Notes: generated from the letters alone by a model not told the origin. DNA of 64,000 nucleotides from DASVBE01 sp963770375 (GCA_963770375.1 CAVYPM010000016.1:1-64000); one strand, 5' to 3'; counted from the stretch's first letter, positions 55,764-64,000 are shown. Numbers and translations are program-made.

Positions 55764-55819
55764 CCCTGGCGGCGGCGGACCGGCGAGCGCCCCCCCGGCC
55801 CGCCCCGCCGCCGCCAGGG
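55764..55819 (+). terminator. Intra-operon hairpin between binding protein and permease genes
   Basis: CCCTGGCGGCGGCGG (55764-55778) and CCGCCGCCGCCAGGG (55805-55819) form a perfect 15-bp stem with a 26-base C-rich loop, 5 bases after the binding-protein stop and about 100 bases before the permease start. It may stabilise the upstream message or partly terminate, giving more binding protein than permease. Confidence 0.6.
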
Positions 55820-55920
55820 CCCGTATCCCGCCACACCCGCCCCATGCCCCCGGCGCCATCCGGCGCCCGCCCGCCTGACCGTGCTTAGGGAGGCAGCAGC
55901 CACGTGAACCAGGCAGTCCG

Positions 55921-56872
55921 GTGAACCGGTTCGGCACCTTTCCCCGGCGGATCGCCCAGCTCGTGATCCTGCTCTTCGGCATCAGCCTGGTGACGTTCTT
56001 CCTGCTCCGGCTGATCCCCGGCGACCCGGCCCTGGCCATCCTGGGCAGCAGCTACACCAAGGCCCGTGCGGTCGCGATAGACGCCACCCTCGGCCTGGAC
56101 AAGCCGATCTGGACCCAGTACGGCCTGTACATGGGCCGGCTGTTCCGCGGCAACCTGGGCTTCTCGTTCTTCTACGGCCAGCCGGCCACCACGGTGATCG
56201 TCAACCACATTCCGCCGACCCTGTTCCTGGTGGTGTACGCCGCGGTGATGGCCGCGGTGATCTCGCTCCCGATCGGGTTCTGGGCCGGGCTGCACCGCGG
56301 CGGCGCGCTGGACCAGGGCTCGCGGGTGTTCTTCACGCTCAGCTTCGCGATGCCCGCCTTCTGGCTGGGGATCATCCTGATCCTGATCTTCAGCGTGCAC
56401 CTGACCTGCGTTCCCGCTGAGCGGCTTCGGCCGCGGCTTCTTCGGCCATCTCTACTCGCTGTTCCTGCCCGCGCTGACGATCGCGCTCGGCTTCTCCACC
56501 GTGCTGGTGCGGAGCCTGCGAGCGTCCACGATCGCCGCCCTGCAGTCGGAGTACATCGACACCGCGCGGATGAAGGGCGTGCGCTGGCGGCGGGTGCTGT
56601 GGAGGCACGTGTTCCGCAACTCCGTCCTGGCCGTGGTCGCGGTGTACGGCGTGAACCTGGCCTACCTGATCAGCGGGACCGTGCTGGTGGAGAACGTCTT
56701 CTCGCTGCCGGGCCTGGGCACCCTGCTGGTCAACTCGGTATCGTCCCGCGACTACCCGGTGGTGCAGGGCGTGACGCTGCTGTTCGCGGTGCTCATCGTG
56801 CTCATCAACCTGCTCACCGACCTGACCCAGGCGGCCCTTGACCCGCGGGTCGGACAGGAGATCGGCGGATGA
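55921..56872 (+). CDS. Peptide-type ABC transporter permease (DppB-like), frameshifted
   Basis: A permease of about 316 residues with six helices. It starts MNRFGTFPRRIAQLVILLFG and has the DppB features VTFFLLRLIPGDPALAILG, LDKPIWTQYGLYMGRLFRGN and LGFSFFY. The C-terminal part has FLPALTIALGFSTVLVRSLR and the EAA loop EYIDTARMKGVRWRRVLWRH, ending VVQGVTLLFAVLIVLINLL. One extra base near 56410 breaks the frame before SGFGRGFFGHL. GTG 55921 follows an AGG-rich leader and the stop overlaps the next ATG. It forms the membrane channel with the DppC-like protein. Confidence 0.92.
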
Positions 56873-57760
56873 CCGCGATGTGGGCGGCGAGCCCGTCCGA
56901 GGTGCTGTACAAGGCCGCGAGCAAGGCCGCCGGCCGGCGCCGCAGCGTGGCCCTGCGGCGGCTGCCGCTGATCATCGGCCTGGTCCTGCTGGCGATCGCG
57001 ATCCTGGCCGTGACGTTCGCGCCGCTGCTGACCAGCGCGCCGCCGAACCAGATCGACGTGCTGAACCCGCTGGCCCCGCCCTTGACCCCCGGGCACCTGC
57101 TCGGCACCGACCAGTTCGGCCGGGACCTGTTCTCCCGCATCCTGTACGGCGGGCGGATCGACCTGGCGATCGCGTTCGGCGCGACCAGCGTGACGCTGGT
57201 CGGCGGGACCATCATCGGGCTGGTGGCCGGCTACTTCGGCGGCAAGATCGACAACGTGCTGATGCGGATCGTCGACCTGTTCTTCGCGTTCCCGTTCCTG
57301 GTGCTGATCATCGCGATCATCGCGATGCTCGGCCCGAGCCTCTTCAATATCTTCCTGGCCATCTGGATCACCAGCTGGGTGGCGTACGCGCGGATCATGC
57401 GGGCCCAGGTCATCGTGGCCAAGAAACAGCAGTACGTGCTGGCCGCCCGGGCCCTGGGGTACAGCCGGACCCGGGTCATGCTCCGGCACATCCTGCCCAA
57501 CACCGCCTCCGCCGTGATCATCTTCTCGATGGTCGACGCGATCGGGAACATCATCCTGGCCGCCGTCGCTGGGCTTCCTCGGCCTCGGCGTGCAGCCGCC
57601 CACCCCGGAATGGGGCACGATGATCTCGGACGGGCAGAACTACATAACCACCGCGTGGTGGCTGACCACGCTGCCCGGCCTGGCCGTGGTCTTCGTCGGG
57701 GTGGCGTTCAGCCTGATCGGCGACGGCCTCGCCGACGTGCTCCGGCCGGGTGACCGGTGA
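56869..57760 (+). CDS. Peptide-type ABC transporter permease (DppC-like), frameshifted
   Basis: A permease of about 296 residues. The N-terminal part before helix 1 is ASKAAGRRRSVALRRLPLII; the typical DppC block is HLLGTDQFGRDLFSRILYGG then RIDLAIAFGATSVTLVGGTI. The EAA loop is QYVLAARALGYSRTRVMLRHILPNT. One extra base near 57572 shifts the end, which in the other frame reads GFLGLGVQPPTPEWGTMISD, GQNYITTAWWLTTLPGLAVV and FSLIGDGLADVL. ATG 56869 overlaps the DppB stop (ATGA) and its own stop overlaps the ATPase GTG, showing tight coupling in the importer operon. Confidence 0.92.
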
Positions 57761-58987
57761 TCCCGGCCGAGCCGACCGGGCCCGGCGTGCCGGCCGGCCC
57801 GGGACTGCCGCCCGTGGAGCCCGGGCCCCCCGGGCAGACGGCGCCGCCGCCCGACACGGAGCTGGCCGAGCTGGCCGGGGCCGTGCTGGAGGCCGACGAC
57901 GGAGGAGGCCGCGCCGGTCCCTGACCCCGAGGTGGCCGAGGCGGTGCTGGCCCCGGTGGCCAGCAGCGTGGTCGGCACGCCGCTGCTGACCGTCGAGGAC
58001 CTGCGCACCTACCTGGCCACCGGGCACGGCGTGGTGCGCGCGGTGGACGGCGTGTCGTTCAGCCTGGCCCAGGCCGAGGTCCTGGGCATCGTCGGGGAGA
58101 GCGGCTGCGGCAAGAGCGTCACCTGCCGGACGATCATGGGCCTGCTGCCGAAGGGCCTCGCGCACAGCAGCGGCCGGGTGATCTACCACCCGCGCGGCGA
58201 GGGCAGCCTGCTGGACGCCAGCCAGAACCAGTGGCAGGAGCTGCGCGGCTCCCAGCTGGCGATGATCTTCCAGGACCCGATGACCGCGCTGAACCCGGTG
58301 CTGACCGTCGGCGAGCAGCTGCTGGAAGCGGTCAACGCGCACGCCAAGCTGACCCGGGCCGAGGCCCGGGCCCGGGCCGTGGAGCTGCTCCGCCGGGTCG
58401 GCATCCCGGCCCCGCAGCGGCGGATGCGCGACTACCCGTTCCAGTTCAGCGGCGGCATGCTGCAGCGGGCGCTGATCGCGATCGCGCTGGCCTCCTCCCC
58501 CCGGCTGCTGCTCGCCGACGAGCCGACCACCTCGCTCGACGTGATCATCCAGGACCAGATCCTCAGCCTGCTGCTCGAGCTGCAGCAGGACACCGGGATG
58601 AGCATGATCCTGGTCAGCCACGACCTCGCGGTGATCACCGAGGTGTGCGACCGGATCATCGTGATGTACGCGGGCCAGGTGGTCGAGGAGGGCCGGGCCG
58701 CGACCATCATCACCGAGCCGCGGCACCCCTACACCCGGGCGCTGCTCGGCGCGCTGCCGCAGGCCGGGCACCAGGGCGAGCTGCTCAGCATTCCCGGGCA
58801 TCCCCCCAGCCTGATCGACCCGCCGGCCGGCTGCCGGTTCGCGCCGCGCTGCCCGCTGGTCACGGACAAGTGCCTGACCTGGGAAACCGAGCTGCTGGAC
58901 ACCGGCGGGGAGCATCAGGCCCGGTGCTGGCGGCATGAAGAGGTGGCCCGGCAGGGCCCGGCCCAGCAAGGTACGGAGGTGCACTGA
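57757..58987 (+). CDS. Peptide-type ABC transporter ATP-binding protein (DppD-like), frameshifted in the leader
   Basis: An ATPase of about 410 residues. An unusual Pro/Glu-rich leader (MIPAEPTGPGVPAGPGLPPV to LAGAVLEADD) precedes the ABC domain; one extra base near 57902 separates them, and an internal GTG at 57932 is the first start of the intact frame. ABC motifs: Walker A GESGCGKSVTC, Q-loop MIFQDPMTALNPVLTV, signature FSGGMLQRALIAIALA, Walker B LLLADEPTTSLDV and switch His LVSHDLAVITEV. The C-terminal domain has HPYTRALLGALPQ and the Cys cluster PPAGCRFAPRCPLVTDKC. It pairs with the OppF-like ATPase at 47876. The stop overlaps the Gfo/Idh ATG. Confidence 0.92.
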
Positions 58988-60114
58988 TGACGGGGAAGCG
59001 GCTCGGCGTTGGCGTGGTGGGGGCAGGCCGGTGGTCCAACTGGGCGCACATGCCCGGCTGGGTCCGTGACCCCCGCTGCGAGCTGGTCGCGGTCTGCGAC
59101 ACCGAGCTGGGCAAGGCGAAGGAGGCCGCGGCCAGGTTCGGCGCGAAGGTGGCCACCGCGGATTACACCGAGCTGCTCCGCCGCGACGACATCGACGTGA
59201 TCGACGTGGTCACCAGGGACAGCCAGCACTTCGAGATCAACTGGGCCGCGGTCGAGGCCGGCAAGCACGTGCTGAGCGAGAAGCCGGTCGCGCACGACCA
59301 CCGCGACGTGCGCCGGATCGCCGAGCTGGCGAAGTCCAGGGGGCTGAAGACCAAGGTCGGCTTCACGTTCCGGTACAGCCCGGCGGTCCGCTACCTGAAG
59401 GCCATGATCGACAGCGGGGCGCTGGGCACGCCGTTCATCTACAACGCCTACGAGCAGAACTCCCAGTGGCTGAACCCGCAGTCGCCGCTGCGCAGCGGCG
59501 AGCGGGCGGGAGACCGCCCGATCCAGGTCGCCTCGCTGGAGGGCTACGGCGCGCCGGTCATCGACATCGGGCACTGGTACATGGACTCGGACCTGACCGC
59601 GGTGGTCGGCGTGATGCGGAACTTCATCCCGGAGCGGATGATCCTGGACACCGGCAAGATGGCCCGGGTCAACATCGACGACGGCGACATCTTCCTGGGC
59701 GAGTTCGCCAGCGGCGCGATCTGCTCGGTCCAGTCCAGCTTCGTCACGGTCGGCAACTACCCGGGCATCGAGGTCCGGGTGTACGGCAGCGAGGGCGCCG
59801 CGATCGCCCGGCTGGTCGAGGAGTTCGGCATCTGCGAGACGCTGAAGGTGGCCAAGCCGGACGACGTCGAGTTCCGCGAGGTGGAGATCCCCGAGGAGTT
59901 TTACCCGGTGGGCGGCAGCCCGCGGGAGTCCTGGCGGACGCTGTACTACGCCAACCTGTGCGCGAACTTCGCCAGCGAGATCCTCGGCGAGGCGGACGGC
60001 AACGAGGGCAACTTCGCCGACGGCCTGTGGGTGCAGGAGGTCATCAACGCGGTCGAGATCTCGCACCACGAGCGCCGCTGGGTCAGCCTGCCGCTGGACG
60101 GGCATGATGGGTGA
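58987..60114 (+). CDS. Gfo/Idh/MocA-family oxidoreductase
   Basis: A 375-residue NAD(P)-dependent dehydrogenase. The Rossmann motif VGVVGAGRWSNWAHMPGW is at residues ~8-25, the catalytic Lys in VLSEKPVAHDH, then TKVGFTFRYSPAVRYLKAMI, IYNAYEQNSQWLNPQSPLRS, EGYGAPVIDIGHWYMDSD and RVNIDDGDIFLGEFASGAIC. It is a clear paralogue of the protein at 51513; both share GYGAP(I/V)IDI-x-HW and FGICET. It sits directly behind the importer genes (ATG in the stop of dppD-like) and is followed by another Gfo/Idh gene, suggesting successive or paired oxidation of the imported compound. Confidence 0.92.
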   Translation: MTGKRLGVGVVGAGRWSNWAHMPGWVRDPRCELVAVCDTELGKAKEAAARFGAKVATADYTELLRRDDIDVIDVVTRDSQHFEINWAAVEAGKHVLSEKPVAHDHRDVRRIAELAKSRGLKTKVGFTFRYSPAVRYLKAMIDSGALGTPFIYNAYEQNSQWLNPQSPLRSGERAGDRPIQVASLEGYGAPVIDIGHWYMDSDLTAVVGVMRNFIPERMILDTGKMARVNIDDGDIFLGEFASGAICSVQSSFVTVGNYPGIEVRVYGSEGAAIARLVEEFGICETLKVAKPDDVEFREVEIPEEFYPVGGSPRESWRTLYYANLCANFASEILGEADGNEGNFADGLWVQEVINAVEISHHERRWVSLPLDGHDG

Positions 60115-61097
60115 CCATGAGCTCTGATCCGGTCCGCTGGGGCATCATCAGCACCGCCAACATCGCCCGCGGGCAGTTCCTGCCCGGGCTGCGCGCGGCG
60201 GGCGGCATCCCCGCCGCGGTGGCCGGCCGGGACCTGGGCCGGGCGCAGGCGTGGGCGGAGAAGCACGGGGTGGACCGGGCGGTGGCCGGCTACCAGGCGC
60301 TGATCGACGACCCGGACATCGACGCCCTGTACATCCCGCTGCCGAACTCGCTGCACGCCGATCAGACGATCAAGGCGCTGCGCGCGGGCAAGCCGGTGCT
60401 GTGCGAGAAGCCGCTGTGCGGCACGCTGGCCGAGGCCGAGCAGGTGCTGGCGGTGGCCGGGGAGACCGGCACGCTGCTCTGGGAGGCGTTCGTCTTCCCG
60501 TTCCACGCCCAGTTCGCTGCGGTCCAGAAGCTGCTCGCGGACGGCGCGATCGGCGAGCTGCTGGAGATCCAGTCCGACTTCCACTTCATGGTGGGGAATC
60601 CAGCGAACATCAGGCTGGCCCGGGACCTGGACGGCGGCGCGCTGAACGACGTCGGCTGCTACCCGGTCCGGATCGCGCTCGAGCTGTTCGGCGCCGGCCA
60701 CACAGACGCGTGGGCGACCGCGGTCTGGGGCGGCCACGACGTCGACGTGGATACCCAGGGCAGCCTGGGCTTCCCCGGCGGCCGGCGGCTGCTGCTGACG
60801 TGCGGGATGCGGCGGGCCTACGACACGTTCACCCGGCTGCTGGGCACCGCCGGGCAGATCCAGCTGACCAACCCGTTCCACCCCGGCCGGGGCGACAGCT
60901 ACACGGTGCTGACCGACGGGGAGCCGCCGCGCACCCTGGACGCCGGCGCCGCTGAGCCGTCGTTCACCGGCATGATCCGGCACATCCAGAACGTGCTGCG
61001 CGGCGGCGAGGCGCCCCGCCAGCTCGCCCTGGACACGTCGCTGGCCTCCGCCCGGGCCCTGCACGATCTGCACCAGTCGATGGGCACCGCCCGGTAG
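60111..61097 (+). CDS. Gfo/Idh/MocA-family oxidoreductase (second, distinct subfamily)
   Basis: A 328-residue dehydrogenase of a branch different from its neighbour. It has WGIISTANIARGQFLPGLRA (nucleotide-binding), VAGRDLGRAQAWAEKHGVDR, ALYIPLPNSLHADQTIKALR and the catalytic Lys in PVLCEKPLCGTLAEAEQVL, then LLWEAFVFPFHAQFAAVQKL and GGALNDVGCYPVRIALELFG, as in sugar/dihydrodiol dehydrogenase-like enzymes. The start is GTG 60111 (overlapping the previous stop) or ATG 60117. It is the last gene of the operon starting at 54166. Substrate unknown, probably a polyol or sugar-type hydroxyl. Confidence 0.92.
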   Translation: MTMSSDPVRWGIISTANIARGQFLPGLRAAGGIPAAVAGRDLGRAQAWAEKHGVDRAVAGYQALIDDPDIDALYIPLPNSLHADQTIKALRAGKPVLCEKPLCGTLAEAEQVLAVAGETGTLLWEAFVFPFHAQFAAVQKLLADGAIGELLEIQSDFHFMVGNPANIRLARDLDGGALNDVGCYPVRIALELFGAGHTDAWATAVWGGHDVDVDTQGSLGFPGGRRLLLTCGMRRAYDTFTRLLGTAGQIQLTNPFHPGRGDSYTVLTDGEPPRTLDAGAAEPSFTGMIRHIQNVLRGGEAPRQLALDTSLASARALHDLHQSMGTAR

Positions 61098-61138
61098 CCG
61101 CTGCGCCGGCCAGCGGTCGGCGGCGGGCCGGACGCAGG

Positions 61139-62041
61139 TCAGCCAGGGACGGTCGCCGCGCCGGCCGGGCTGCGGTCGAGGAACTCCTGGGCGGCGGCCA
61201 GCACAGCCACGATGTCCCGGCCCAGGGCCAGGTCGGCCCGCTGGACGGCATGCGGGGCCGGGTCTATCAGCGCAGACACGGCTTGCGCCATCGCTTCCGG
61301 CGCTTCGTCGTCATCGGAATCCGGTATGACCGCGGTCTGCTCCGCGCCGAAGATCCGCCATTCCATGCCCCGCGCACCGGGCGGTGCGGTCAGGCTGACC
61401 GAGATCGTGCTGGTCGCCCCGCTGGCGTGCCGGACGATCAGGTCGGTCTGGTCGCCGACGCCGGGCATGGCCACGACCGATTCGGCCGCGCCAAGCACCG
61501 GGAGCAGCACAGACAGGACGTGCGGTGCGAGGTCCCACAGAGCGCCCTTGTCCTGCCGCCAGACCGACTGGGCGTACGGGCTGCCGGGCTCATAGATCGA
61601 GCTCAGCCAGCGCACCGAGGCCCCGGTCCAGCCGCCGGGCGGCAGCGCGGCCAGCCACTGCGCGACCTCGGGGACGTACCGGAGAGTGTGGAACACCACG
61701 GCGCGGACGCCGGCCTGGGCGGCCGCGGCGGCCACCTCGTCGGCCGCGGCCAGGTCCAGCGCGACCGGCTTGTCCAGCAGCAGGTGGCAGCCGTGCCCGG
61801 CGGCCCGCACCGCGAGCCGGGCCTGGACGTCCGGGGGCACTGCTACCGCCACCGCGTCGACGTCGCGGAGCATCGTGTCCAGCTCCGCATACCTGCGTAC
61901 TCCTAAAGCAACAGCAGCCGCGTCGGCGCGGTCAGGGTCGCGGCCCCACACTCCGGCCAGCTCGCTGCCCGGATGGTCCCGCACCCCAGGACCGTGCACG
62001 GTGCGCGCCCAGAACCCGGTCCCGATCAGCCCGAATCGCAT
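61139..62041 (-). CDS. Gfo/Idh/MocA-family oxidoreductase (third subfamily)
   Basis: A 300-residue dehydrogenase. It starts MRFGLIGTGFWARTVHGPGV and has the NAD loop, AVAVPPDVQARLAVRAAGHG, the Lys in HLLLDKPVALDLAAADEV (DKP instead of EKP), FHTLRYVPEVAQWLAALPPG and KGALWDLAPHVLSVLLPVLG with its His. It lies convergent to the importer operon with 41 bases between the stops, so it is not under operator 3, and no GntR-type dyad precedes it. It may be unrelated to the island or a recruited paralogue. A stop 31 bases further on separates it from the EEP gene on the same strand. Confidence 0.9.
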   Translation of the reverse strand: MRFGLIGTGFWARTVHGPGVRDHPGSELAGVWGRDPDRADAAAVALGVRRYAELDTMLRDVDAVAVAVPPDVQARLAVRAAGHGCHLLLDKPVALDLAAADEVAAAAAQAGVRAVVFHTLRYVPEVAQWLAALPPGGWTGASVRWLSSIYEPGSPYAQSVWRQDKGALWDLAPHVLSVLLPVLGAAESVVAMPGVGDQTDLIVRHASGATSTISVSLTAPPGARGMEWRIFGAEQTAVIPDSDDDEAPEAMAQAVSALIDPAPHAVQRADLALGRDIVAVLAAAQEFLDRSPAGAATVPG

Positions 62042-62072
62042 AACCAGGGATTCTTGCAGCCCGGCGGGCCGG

Positions 62073-62889
62073 TCAGGAGGCGGGCCGGGCTTCCAGCCGG
62101 ACCAGCAGGCCGAGATGGTCGGACAGGTAGGCGGGCGGCTGGCCGGGCCAGGACTGCTCCGCGGCGAAGGCCAGGGTGCTTTCTGCTACGGCCAGGCGGT
62201 CCCGGCCGGGGCGGTACAGCAGGTGGTCGATGCACCAGGGGAGCGCGTCCTGGCCGGGTCCGGAACGTGGCCGGCGCCTGCCCGGCGAACGCGTCTTCCA
62301 GCCCGCTGCGGGCCGCGAACCCGGCGAACAGGTCGCTGTCCTTGGCCACGTTGAAGTCGCCGGTGACCACTACCGGCCCGGTGTGGCGTTCGCCTTCCGC
62401 GGTGGCCTGCGCGGTCACCGCGGCGAGCTGGGCCTGGTGGACGGCCGCGTACCGGTTGCCGGGCGACCAGTCGCCGTCCCGGTTCGGGCTGAGGTGCAGG
62501 TTGATGACCGTGCCCGCGTCGCCGGCCAGGTCGGTGACCAGGAGGCCCTTGCGGCGCTCGGCGTTGAGCAGGCGGCGCAGCCGGTCCGGCTGGCCGCTGG
62601 GGCCGGGGGCGGGCAGCGGGCGGAACGTGGTCCGGGCGGCCGGGTCCCGGGTGAAGGTGACCAGGCCGCCGGACGGGCGGGCCGCGCCGGGCACGTGCCC
62701 GGGATACGGCAGCGACGGCAGCGCCGCGGCCAGCGCGCGGAGCACCGGGTACGTGTGGACCTCCTGCACGCACAGCACGTCGAGGTCCAGCTGGCCGGCC
62801 AGCTCGCCGATCCGGGCCGCCCGGACGGTGGCCGGCGGCCTGGACAGCGGCACCCCGTGAATGTTCAGCGAGGCGATGGCCAGCCTCAC
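62073..62889 (-). CDS. Endonuclease/exonuclease/phosphatase-fold protein, frameshifted
   Basis: A metal-dependent hydrolase of about 270 residues in the EEP (DNase I-like) family. Motifs: LAIASLNIHG (Asn), LDVLCVQEVHTYPVLRAL (metal Glu), VINLHLSPNRD, PVVVTGDFNVAKDSDLFAGF (Asp/Asn), and near the end YLSDHLGLLVRL with the catalytic Asp-His. One extra base near 62265 shifts the end; in the other frame it reads DALPWCIDHLLYRPGRDRLA. The GTG at 62889 overlaps the VOC gene stop (GTGA). The substrate may be nucleic acid, a phosphoester or a lipid headgroup. It has no export signal. Confidence 0.88.
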
Positions 62890-63329
62890 GATCCCGCGGC
62901 CGCCGGTTCATCGAGGGTCACGCCGGGCGGGACCATGGTGGTGATGCAGAACGGGTGCCCGGCCGGGTCGAGCAGCACGCGGAACCGGGGGCCGGGCTGG
63001 AATGCGGCTTCCCTGGCCCCGGCCGCGACCGCCCGGGCGACCGCCCCGTCGAGGCCCGTGCTGTCCAGGCCGGAACCGCCGGTCAGGTCCAGGTGCACCA
63101 GCGGCGAGCCGGGCCACTCCGGCGGCTGGTAGCCCTCGACCCGCTGCGGGACCAGCACACCGCCGCCGGGCACCCTGATCCCGGTGCTGCGCGGTGACGA
63201 CCAGAGGGTCTCGCCGCCCAGCAGCGCCAGGTAGAACCGGGCCAGCTCGCCCGGGTCGGCGCAATCCAGGGACACGGCGACCATCCGCAGCGGCGGGGCC
63301 GGCGGCTCAGCCGGGGAAGCATCAGTCAT
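62886..63329 (-). CDS. VOC-family (glyoxalase-like) protein
   Basis: A 147-residue glyoxalase-like protein. After MTDASPAEPPAPPLR comes MVAVSLDCADPGELARFYLA, LLGGETLWSSPRSTGIRVPG, LVHLDLTGGSGLDSTGLD and AVARAVAAGAREAAFQPGPR, ending FRVLLDPAGHPFCITTM, the layout of the Glyoxalase_6 type. I chose ATG 63329; further upstream codons to 63395 are Arg/Pro-rich and overlap the promoter of the divergent gene. It is coupled to the EEP gene by a GTGA overlap. Function unknown. Confidence 0.87.
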   Translation of the reverse strand: MTDASPAEPPAPPLRMVAVSLDCADPGELARFYLALLGGETLWSSPRSTGIRVPGGGVLVPQRVEGYQPPEWPGSPLVHLDLTGGSGLDSTGLDGAVARAVAAGAREAAFQPGPRFRVLLDPAGHPFCITTMVPPGVTLDEPAAAGS

Positions 63330-63411
63330 GCTCCGCAGTCTGCCGCAGCGGCCCGGCGCGGCGGTCTGCCGGGCGCCCGGCGGGCGCCGGTCCATGGCCT
63401 AGCCTGGTCTG

Positions 63412-63762
63412 ATGACCAGCCTGGAGCGGGCCAGGGCGTTCGCGCTGTCGCTGCCGGAGGCCACCGAGGAGCCGCACCACGACATGTCGTCGTTCCGGGT
63501 GCGCGGCAAGATCTTCGCCACCGTCCCGCCGGACGGCGGGCACCTGCACGTGTTCCTGGACGAGCCGGAGGCGGCCGCGTGGGTGTCCGAGCACCCGGAC
63601 GGCTACGAGCTGCTGCGCTGGGGCAAGCGGGTTTCCGGGCTCAGGGTCACGCTCGGCCAGGCCCCGGACGACCAGGTCAGGGAGCTTCTGGAGGAATCCT
63701 GGCACCGGCGCGCGCCAAAGCAGCTGGCCGCCGAGCGGGACCGGACCCGGCCTGGGGACTAG
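63412..63762 (+). CDS. MmcQ/YjbR-family protein
   Basis: A 116-residue protein of the MmcQ/YjbR (CyaY-like fold) family. Start MTSLERARAFALSLPEATEE, with the typical H-H (PHHDMSSFRVRGKIFATVPP) and the G-K-I-F-A strand, then HLHVFLDEPEAAAWVSEHPD, WGKRVSGLRVTLGQAPDD and a last helix ELLEESWHRRAPKQLA. Some members bind DNA in vitro but the role is not established. It is divergent from the VOC gene; the two ATG codons are 82 bases apart and share the promoter region. Its TAG stop overlaps the stop of the convergent membrane gene. Confidence 0.88.
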   Translation: MTSLERARAFALSLPEATEEPHHDMSSFRVRGKIFATVPPDGGHLHVFLDEPEAAAWVSEHPDGYELLRWGKRVSGLRVTLGQAPDDQVRELLEESWHRRAPKQLAAERDRTRPGD

Positions 63763-64000
63763 GGCAGGCTGTCCGGCTGGACCTTGACCGGCACGGCCGC
63801 GAGCAGGTCGGCCGGCGGCGGCGCGGGCTGGCCGTCCCCGTCCGGCTGGGCGGGCGGCCGGGCGCGGGCCACGTGCCAGGCATGCGGCACGACCGCCACA
63901 ACGACCAGCACGATGATCGTGATCAGCGCGTACCTGGACACCAGGTTGGCCGCCCTGACGCCGTCGTCGCCCAGGATGTAGCCGAGCGACGCCAGCAGCG
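63759..64000 (-). CDS. Membrane protein, C-terminal part only
   Basis: The last ~80 residues of a protein that continues beyond the right window edge. LLASLGYILGDDGVRAANLV leads to one membrane helix, SRYALITIIVLVVVAVVPHA, and then a Pro/Ala/Asp-rich tail (PPAQPDGDGQPAPPPADLLA, VPVKVQPDSLP). Several Met/Val codons could be starts (VSRYAL at 63941), but the open frame runs to the edge with protein-like sequence, so it is treated as partial. No function can be given. Confidence 0.55.
   Translation of the reverse strand, partial: LLASLGYILGDDGVRAANLVSRYALITIIVLVVVAVVPHAWHVARARPPAQPDGDGQPAPPPADLLAAVPVKVQPDSLP

Overview
The window comes from a very GC-rich actinobacterium (Actinomycetota). The codon third positions are almost all G or C, GTG and TTG starts are common, and the gene content is typical of the phylum: PadR/ABC modules, a mycosin-like protease, an F420:NADPH reductase, a DosR-type box, CaiB/BaiF and LLM enzymes. 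I cannot place it to genus. I saw no rRNA, tRNA, insertion sequence, prophage or CRISPR array.

About 23 genes are split between two or more frames. In nearly every case one extra base restores a normal family-length protein, and single-base insertions clearly outnumber deletions. I read these as residual sequencing or assembly errors and annotate each gene across its full span, naming the approximate break.

Layout. 1-3400 (minus): a putative hypoxia/dormancy operon (membrane protein, cytochrome b-like protein, PNPOx-like protein, universal stress protein) with a near-perfect DosR/DevR box at 2547-2560. 3786-4779: a DUF3048 protein. 4849-12625: two tandem PadR / ABC ATPase / FtsX-like permease modules. 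12645-14327 (minus): DUF2891 and metallo-beta-lactamase-fold genes. 14560-16459: a large secreted protein of unknown function. 16555-19753 (minus): a PLP dehydratase, a TetR regulator and an MFS pump, with a TetR-type operator at 19846 shared with divergent panB. 21102-22620: an unknown membrane protein. 22731-25228: a TetR gene and a convergent methyltransferase, flanked by two inverted copies of one ~83-bp regulatory element, followed by an SRPBCC gene. 25232-29129: npdG, two YbjQ-like proteins, a small conserved protein and map. 29140-31669 (minus): a mycosin-like protease and a partner membrane protein. 32002-37824: a PQQ-propeller lipoprotein, an S9 peptidase, VOC, monooxygenase, SDR and GNAT genes. 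37853-43372: a three-gene ABC-2 exporter divergent from a histidine kinase/response regulator pair. 43430-45887: a CaiB enzyme and a membrane protein.

46019-61097 is the most coherent accessory unit. It holds a peptide-type ABC importer (SBP, two permeases and one ATPase at the right end, the second ATPase at the left end), three Gfo/Idh/MocA oxidoreductases, a D-2-hydroxyacid dehydrogenase, a DapA-family lyase, an LLM flavoenzyme, two DUF4438 proteins and a GntR/FCD regulator. The same dyad, TTGTCGA-N3-TCGACAA, sits upstream of all three transcription units. The simplest reading is one GntR-controlled uptake and catabolic island for an unidentified substrate. 61139-64000 holds a further Gfo/Idh gene, an EEP nuclease-fold gene, a VOC gene, a YjbR-like gene and a partial membrane protein.

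Stretches over 300 bases without a gene: 3254-3785 (a weak DosR-like box and a possible protein remnant), 31670-32001 (nothing convincing) and 53735-54165 (two GntR-type operators and a paired inverted repeat).
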